Shown here piece by piece: positions 61,178 through 64,000 of a DNA stretch of 64,000 bases. The number at the start of each line of letters is the position of its first letter. Within the stretch, counting starts at the first letter, position 1. Location of the stretch: NCBI GenBank assembly GCA_022788085.1, contig JALEWA010000006.1, positions 1-64,000 of the forward strand, read 5' to 3'. A model generated the notes under the pieces. That model had not been told where the DNA came from. It made no database searches and saw only the letters and a program-made list of their open reading frames with translations. The DNA comes from Lachnospiraceae bacterium. GTDB lineage: Bacteria > Bacillota > Clostridia > Lachnospirales > Lachnospiraceae. The translations under genes were made by a program, and so were the position numbers.

Positions 61178-63031
61178 ATGTGTGGAATCAGTGGAATTTA
61201 TCGGCGTGTAGGGGGAATGGAACAAGATAGGGAAAGGTATCAGAATGCACTTCGTGCAATGAACCATGCGCAGAAGCACCGGGGACCTGATGGGGAAGGA
61301 AGCTATCTGTGTGATACCTGCGGGCTTGCGCACGTAAGACTTTCTATTCTGGATATCAGTAAAGGCGCACAGCCTATGTATTATCATGCAGAGGAAGAAA
61401 AATATGTCATCGTTTATAATGGAGAAATTTACAACATGCATGAGCTTCGAAGAGAACTTATGCAAAAGGGTATGGACTTTGAAACAACATGTGATACTGA
61501 GGTTATCGTAAAGGGTTATGCCGAATGGGGAACAGATGTTGCAAAGCACTTAAATGGTATCTTTGCCTTTGCCATTTGGGAGGAAAGAAAGAAAAGACTT
61601 ACCCTTTGCAGGGACAGACTTGGCGTAAAGCCACTATTTTATGCAGTGAGAGGGGAAGAGGTGCTCTTTGCATCGGAAATCAAAGCCATGCTTGCTGTTG
61701 ACAGGAGTATTGCAAGAGTAGATAAACAGGGATTATGTGAGCTGCTTGCATTGGGTCCTGCACATACAAGCGCAAAGACAGCGTATCAGGGCGTGACAGA
61801 AGTAAAACCCGGAACATTTTGTCAGATGGATGAGAAAGGAATACGGGAAGAGGTTTATTGGCAATTGAAAGGAAGGGAGCATGAGGATAGTGAAGAGAAG
61901 ACGATAGAAAAGACAGCGTTTCTTATTCGAGATGCAATCCGCATGCAGCTTTTATCTGATATTCCTGTTTGTACTTTTCTGTCAGGCGGGCTTGACAGCA
62001 GCATTGTAACTTCAGTAGCAAACAGTTGTATGAAAGAAAAGGGGATGCAGCTGTCAACATATTCCTTTGATTTCGAGGGCAATGACCAATACTTTGCTTC
62101 CAATAGCTTCCAGCCGTCGCAGGATGCGCCGTATGCAAAGGAAATGTCGGAATACCTTGGTACAGACCATACTGTATTGCTATGCAGTAATGAAAATCTG
62201 TTTTCAAATCTATATGACGCGATGAAGGCAAGAGATTTCCCTTGTATGGCAGATGTGGAATCCTCACTGATCTATTTTTGCAGTGAGGTAAGCAAGCACT
62301 TTCGGGTAACGCTTACGGGTGAGTGTGCAGATGAGATTTTTGGCGGTTATCCATGGTTCTACCGGAAGGATATGTTTGAAAGGCAGGCATTTCCGTGGAG
62401 CTATAATATGGAAGCAAGGACAACGCTTCTAAAGCCGGATTTGATAGATGCTTTGAAGCTGGACGAATATTCCACAGCAGCTTATGAGGAAACGATAGCA
62501 GGGACGCCAAGACTGGTGGGGGAGTCAGGGGAAGAGGCAAGGCGAAGGGAATTATCATATCTGAATCTTAAGTGGTTTATGGCAACGCTTCTGGAACGCA
62601 TGGACAGAACAAGTATGTATCATGGTTTAGAGGCCAGGGTACCCTTTGCAGACCATAGAATTGTGGAATATCTCTATAATGTTCCATGGAAGCTAAAGTT
62701 CCTTGGAAATATGGAAAAGGGACTTCTCCGTCAGGCTGCCAAAGGGCTGTTGCCGGATAGTGTATTATTTCGCAAAAAGAGTCCATATCCTAAAACGTAC
62801 AATCCTGCTTATGAACGTATGTTGAAGGAGATTTTTGCGGAACTTTTAAGGAGAGAGAACGAGCCGGTGAGACAGTTGATCGACATTGACAAGGCAAAAA
62901 CATTTCTGGAAACACCAATGTCCTACGCAAAGCCATGGTATGGGCAGCTGATGGCAGGACCGCAGTTACTTGCTTATTATATACAGATCAACATGTGGAT
63001 GAAGGAATATGGTATTAAGGTAGAAATGTGA
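61178..63031 (+). CDS. asnB: asparagine synthase (glutamine-hydrolysing)
   Basis: The 617-residue enzyme makes asparagine from aspartate, ATP and glutamine. The N-terminal glutaminase has the nucleophile C2 (MCGISGIY), RGPDGEGSY and VYNGEIYN. The synthetase domain (about residues 225-610) has the ATP loop FLSGGLDSSIV (about 267-277) and LTGECADEIFGGYPW. AAAAGGAG precedes ATG 61178. It stands alone between dpaB and a terminator. The AsnB family also has members acting on other substrates, but this one has all usual motifs. Confidence 0.92.
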   Translation: MCGISGIYRRVGGMEQDRERYQNALRAMNHAQKHRGPDGEGSYLCDTCGLAHVRLSILDISKGAQPMYYHAEEEKYVIVYNGEIYNMHELRRELMQKGMDFETTCDTEVIVKGYAEWGTDVAKHLNGIFAFAIWEERKKRLTLCRDRLGVKPLFYAVRGEEVLFASEIKAMLAVDRSIARVDKQGLCELLALGPAHTSAKTAYQGVTEVKPGTFCQMDEKGIREEVYWQLKGREHEDSEEKTIEKTAFLIRDAIRMQLLSDIPVCTFLSGGLDSSIVTSVANSCMKEKGMQLSTYSFDFEGNDQYFASNSFQPSQDAPYAKEMSEYLGTDHTVLLCSNENLFSNLYDAMKARDFPCMADVESSLIYFCSEVSKHFRVTLTGECADEIFGGYPWFYRKDMFERQAFPWSYNMEARTTLLKPDLIDALKLDEYSTAAYEETIAGTPRLVGESGEEARRRELSYLNLKWFMATLLERMDRTSMYHGLEARVPFADHRIVEYLYNVPWKLKFLGNMEKGLLRQAAKGLLPDSVLFRKKSPYPKTYNPAYERMLKEIFAELLRRENEPVRQLIDIDKAKTFLETPMSYAKPWYGQLMAGPQLLAYYIQINMWMKEYGIKVEM

Positions 63032-63032
63032 G

Positions 63033-63061
63033 AAAAAGGAGACGCATTGTCTCCTTTTTTT
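63033..63061 (+). terminator. terminator after asnB
   Basis: AAAAAGGAGAC (63033-63043) pairs with GTCTCCTTTTT (63049-63059), followed by TT. Confidence 0.92.
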
Positions 63062-63146
63062 ATGAAATTAGTGCATATTTTCGTGATATATGTTAGAATA
63101 AATCATATAGTCACTTTGTTTTTAGTAGAAGGTTGAGGAAACTAAA

Positions 63147-64000
63147 ATGGGAAAGGGCAAGAAGTTTACGATAGGTCTTTTGGTAAGCGGTATTATGGAT
63201 ACTTTTACAGTGTCTGTCTGCCAGGGAGTTATGAAGGCAGCCAGGGAAGCGGGAATGAGGCTGGTCATTTTCCCCGGTAAGTATCTGGACAGGGATTTGA
63301 CACAGCGCAAAGAGATTCTGTATGAATATCAGTATAATACGATTTTTTCCTATGCCCAAAAAGAAAATGTGGATGCTATTTTGGTCTCAGCCAGTACCAT
63401 TGGATGTTTCACGACAATAGAGAGCATTCAGAATATGTTGAGCAGGTATGCGGGAATTCCCTGCGTATTGCTTGCATCCAAGATAGATGGTTATGTGAGT
63501 GTAAATTTTGATAACAACAGTGGTATTAAAGAGGCCATGGATTATCTGATTCATGAGCTGAACTGCAGGAAATTCGGGATGATAGGCGGACCGGACAGCA
63601 ACACGGATGCTTATGAAAGAAAGATGGCATTTCTGCAATGCCTTGAAGAAAATAACATTCCATTTCGGGAAGAGAACTTTGCGGATGGAATCTTGTCAAG
63701 GTGTGCACCTGATCTATATAGAAAATTTCTTGACAAAAATCCTGATATTGAGGCTGTTTTTTGCGTAAATGATGATACAGCAGTCGGATTATATGAGGTA
63801 CTGAAGGAATATAAGATCACTCCCGGAAAACAGATCAAGATATTTGGATATGATAATATTCTTTTGGCAACAAAGCTAAAGCCTGCTTTGTCTTCCGTAT
63901 GGGCTGACCCTGTAGAAATGGGAGAAGCGGCACTTGAAATGGCAACTCAAATGCTAAGAGGGCAAGAGGTTCAAAGCAGAATTATTCCAACAAAGTTTAT
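63147..64000 (+). CDS. sugar-sensor protein with LacI-type binding domain, cut by window end
   Basis: The frame runs open from ATG 63147 (TTGAGG upstream) to the last base, 284 codons without a stop. The start KKFTIGLLVSGIMDTFT goes directly into a LacI/PurR-like sugar-binding domain (DAILVSASTIGC, MIGGPDSN, VFCVNDDTAVGLYE, IFGYDNILLATKLKPALSSV) without any N-terminal helix-turn-helix. In Lachnospiraceae such headless domains usually lead into a GGDEF or histidine kinase module. That would make it a diguanylate cyclase or kinase sensor, which the sequence past the edge would show. Otherwise it is a stand-alone sensor. Confidence 0.7.
   Translation, partial: MGKGKKFTIGLLVSGIMDTFTVSVCQGVMKAAREAGMRLVIFPGKYLDRDLTQRKEILYEYQYNTIFSYAQKENVDAILVSASTIGCFTTIESIQNMLSRYAGIPCVLLASKIDGYVSVNFDNNSGIKEAMDYLIHELNCRKFGMIGGPDSNTDAYERKMAFLQCLEENNIPFREENFADGILSRCAPDLYRKFLDKNPDIEAVFCVNDDTAVGLYEVLKEYKITPGKQIKIFGYDNILLATKLKPALSSVWADPVEMGEAALEMATQMLRGQEVQSRIIPTKF

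Overview
The window looks like chromosome of a low-to-mid GC anaerobic Firmicute, most likely a gut Lachnospiraceae close to Roseburia. This rests on gene content and order: class III fructose-bisphosphatase, dipicolinate synthase genes, a rapZ-whiA-crh-like cluster, strong AGGAGG ribosome sites and, above all, a beta-mannan utilisation operon of the Roseburia type. The genus is an inference. No rRNA, tRNA, CRISPR array, insertion sequence or prophage was recognised.

Layout. 1-740: AT-rich accessory remnant with a possible immunity-like gene. 754-3494: ABC exporter ATPase and a double permease whose second half looks short. 3483-8409: sulfur and Fe-S block with an Rrf2 regulator, NifS, NifU, O-acetylhomoserine sulfhydrylase and cysteine synthase. 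The regulator gene and the sulfhydrylase gene share a palindromic operator, and a tiny Cys-rich leader ORF precedes the sulfhydrylase. 8461-13748: chemoreceptor, ECF S component, bactofilin, Eis-like acetyltransferase and a hypothetical protein. 13756-21949: fbp (with a leader ORF and terminator), pyrG, a DUF1846 protein, ftsH and a small conserved-looking protein. 21951-29727: uvrC, hprK, glucokinase, murB, rapZ, whiA, a Crh-like HPr and a lipid kinase. 29775-33887: two class II aldolases around a GH13 enzyme. 33944-41421: AGCS symporter, cyclophilin, GNAT, a fused ammonium transporter-PII, an HD-GYP protein and a Nudix hydrolase.

41533-59604 is the mannan region: LacI regulator and GH36 alpha-galactosidase, a second LacI regulator, an AraC regulator, then one long operon. 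The operon encodes a lipoprotein binding protein, two permeases, a mannobiose 2-epimerase-like protein, GH130_1, a CE17-like esterase, GH130_2, a CE2-like esterase, a GH1 enzyme fused to mannose-6-phosphate isomerase, and an aldose epimerase. None of the enzymes has a signal peptide. The logic is therefore uptake of acetylated galacto/gluco-manno-oligosaccharides, intracellular deacetylation and degalactosylation, epimerisation, phosphorolysis to mannose-1-phosphate, and entry to glycolysis through fructose-6-phosphate. The extracellular mannanase and the phosphomannomutase are not in the window. 59716-64000 holds dpaAB, asnB and the start of a sugar-sensor protein cut by the window edge.

The most interesting items are the Cys-rich leader ORF plus the shared sulfur operator, the fbp leader ORF ending inside a terminator, the His15-to-Asp Crh-like protein, the GH1-ManA fusion, the Amt-PII fusion with two terminator hairpins in its leader, and a small repeated hairpin found upstream of ftsH and fba. 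All positions and motifs were read by eye. Family assignments come from recalled motifs and no database search was run.
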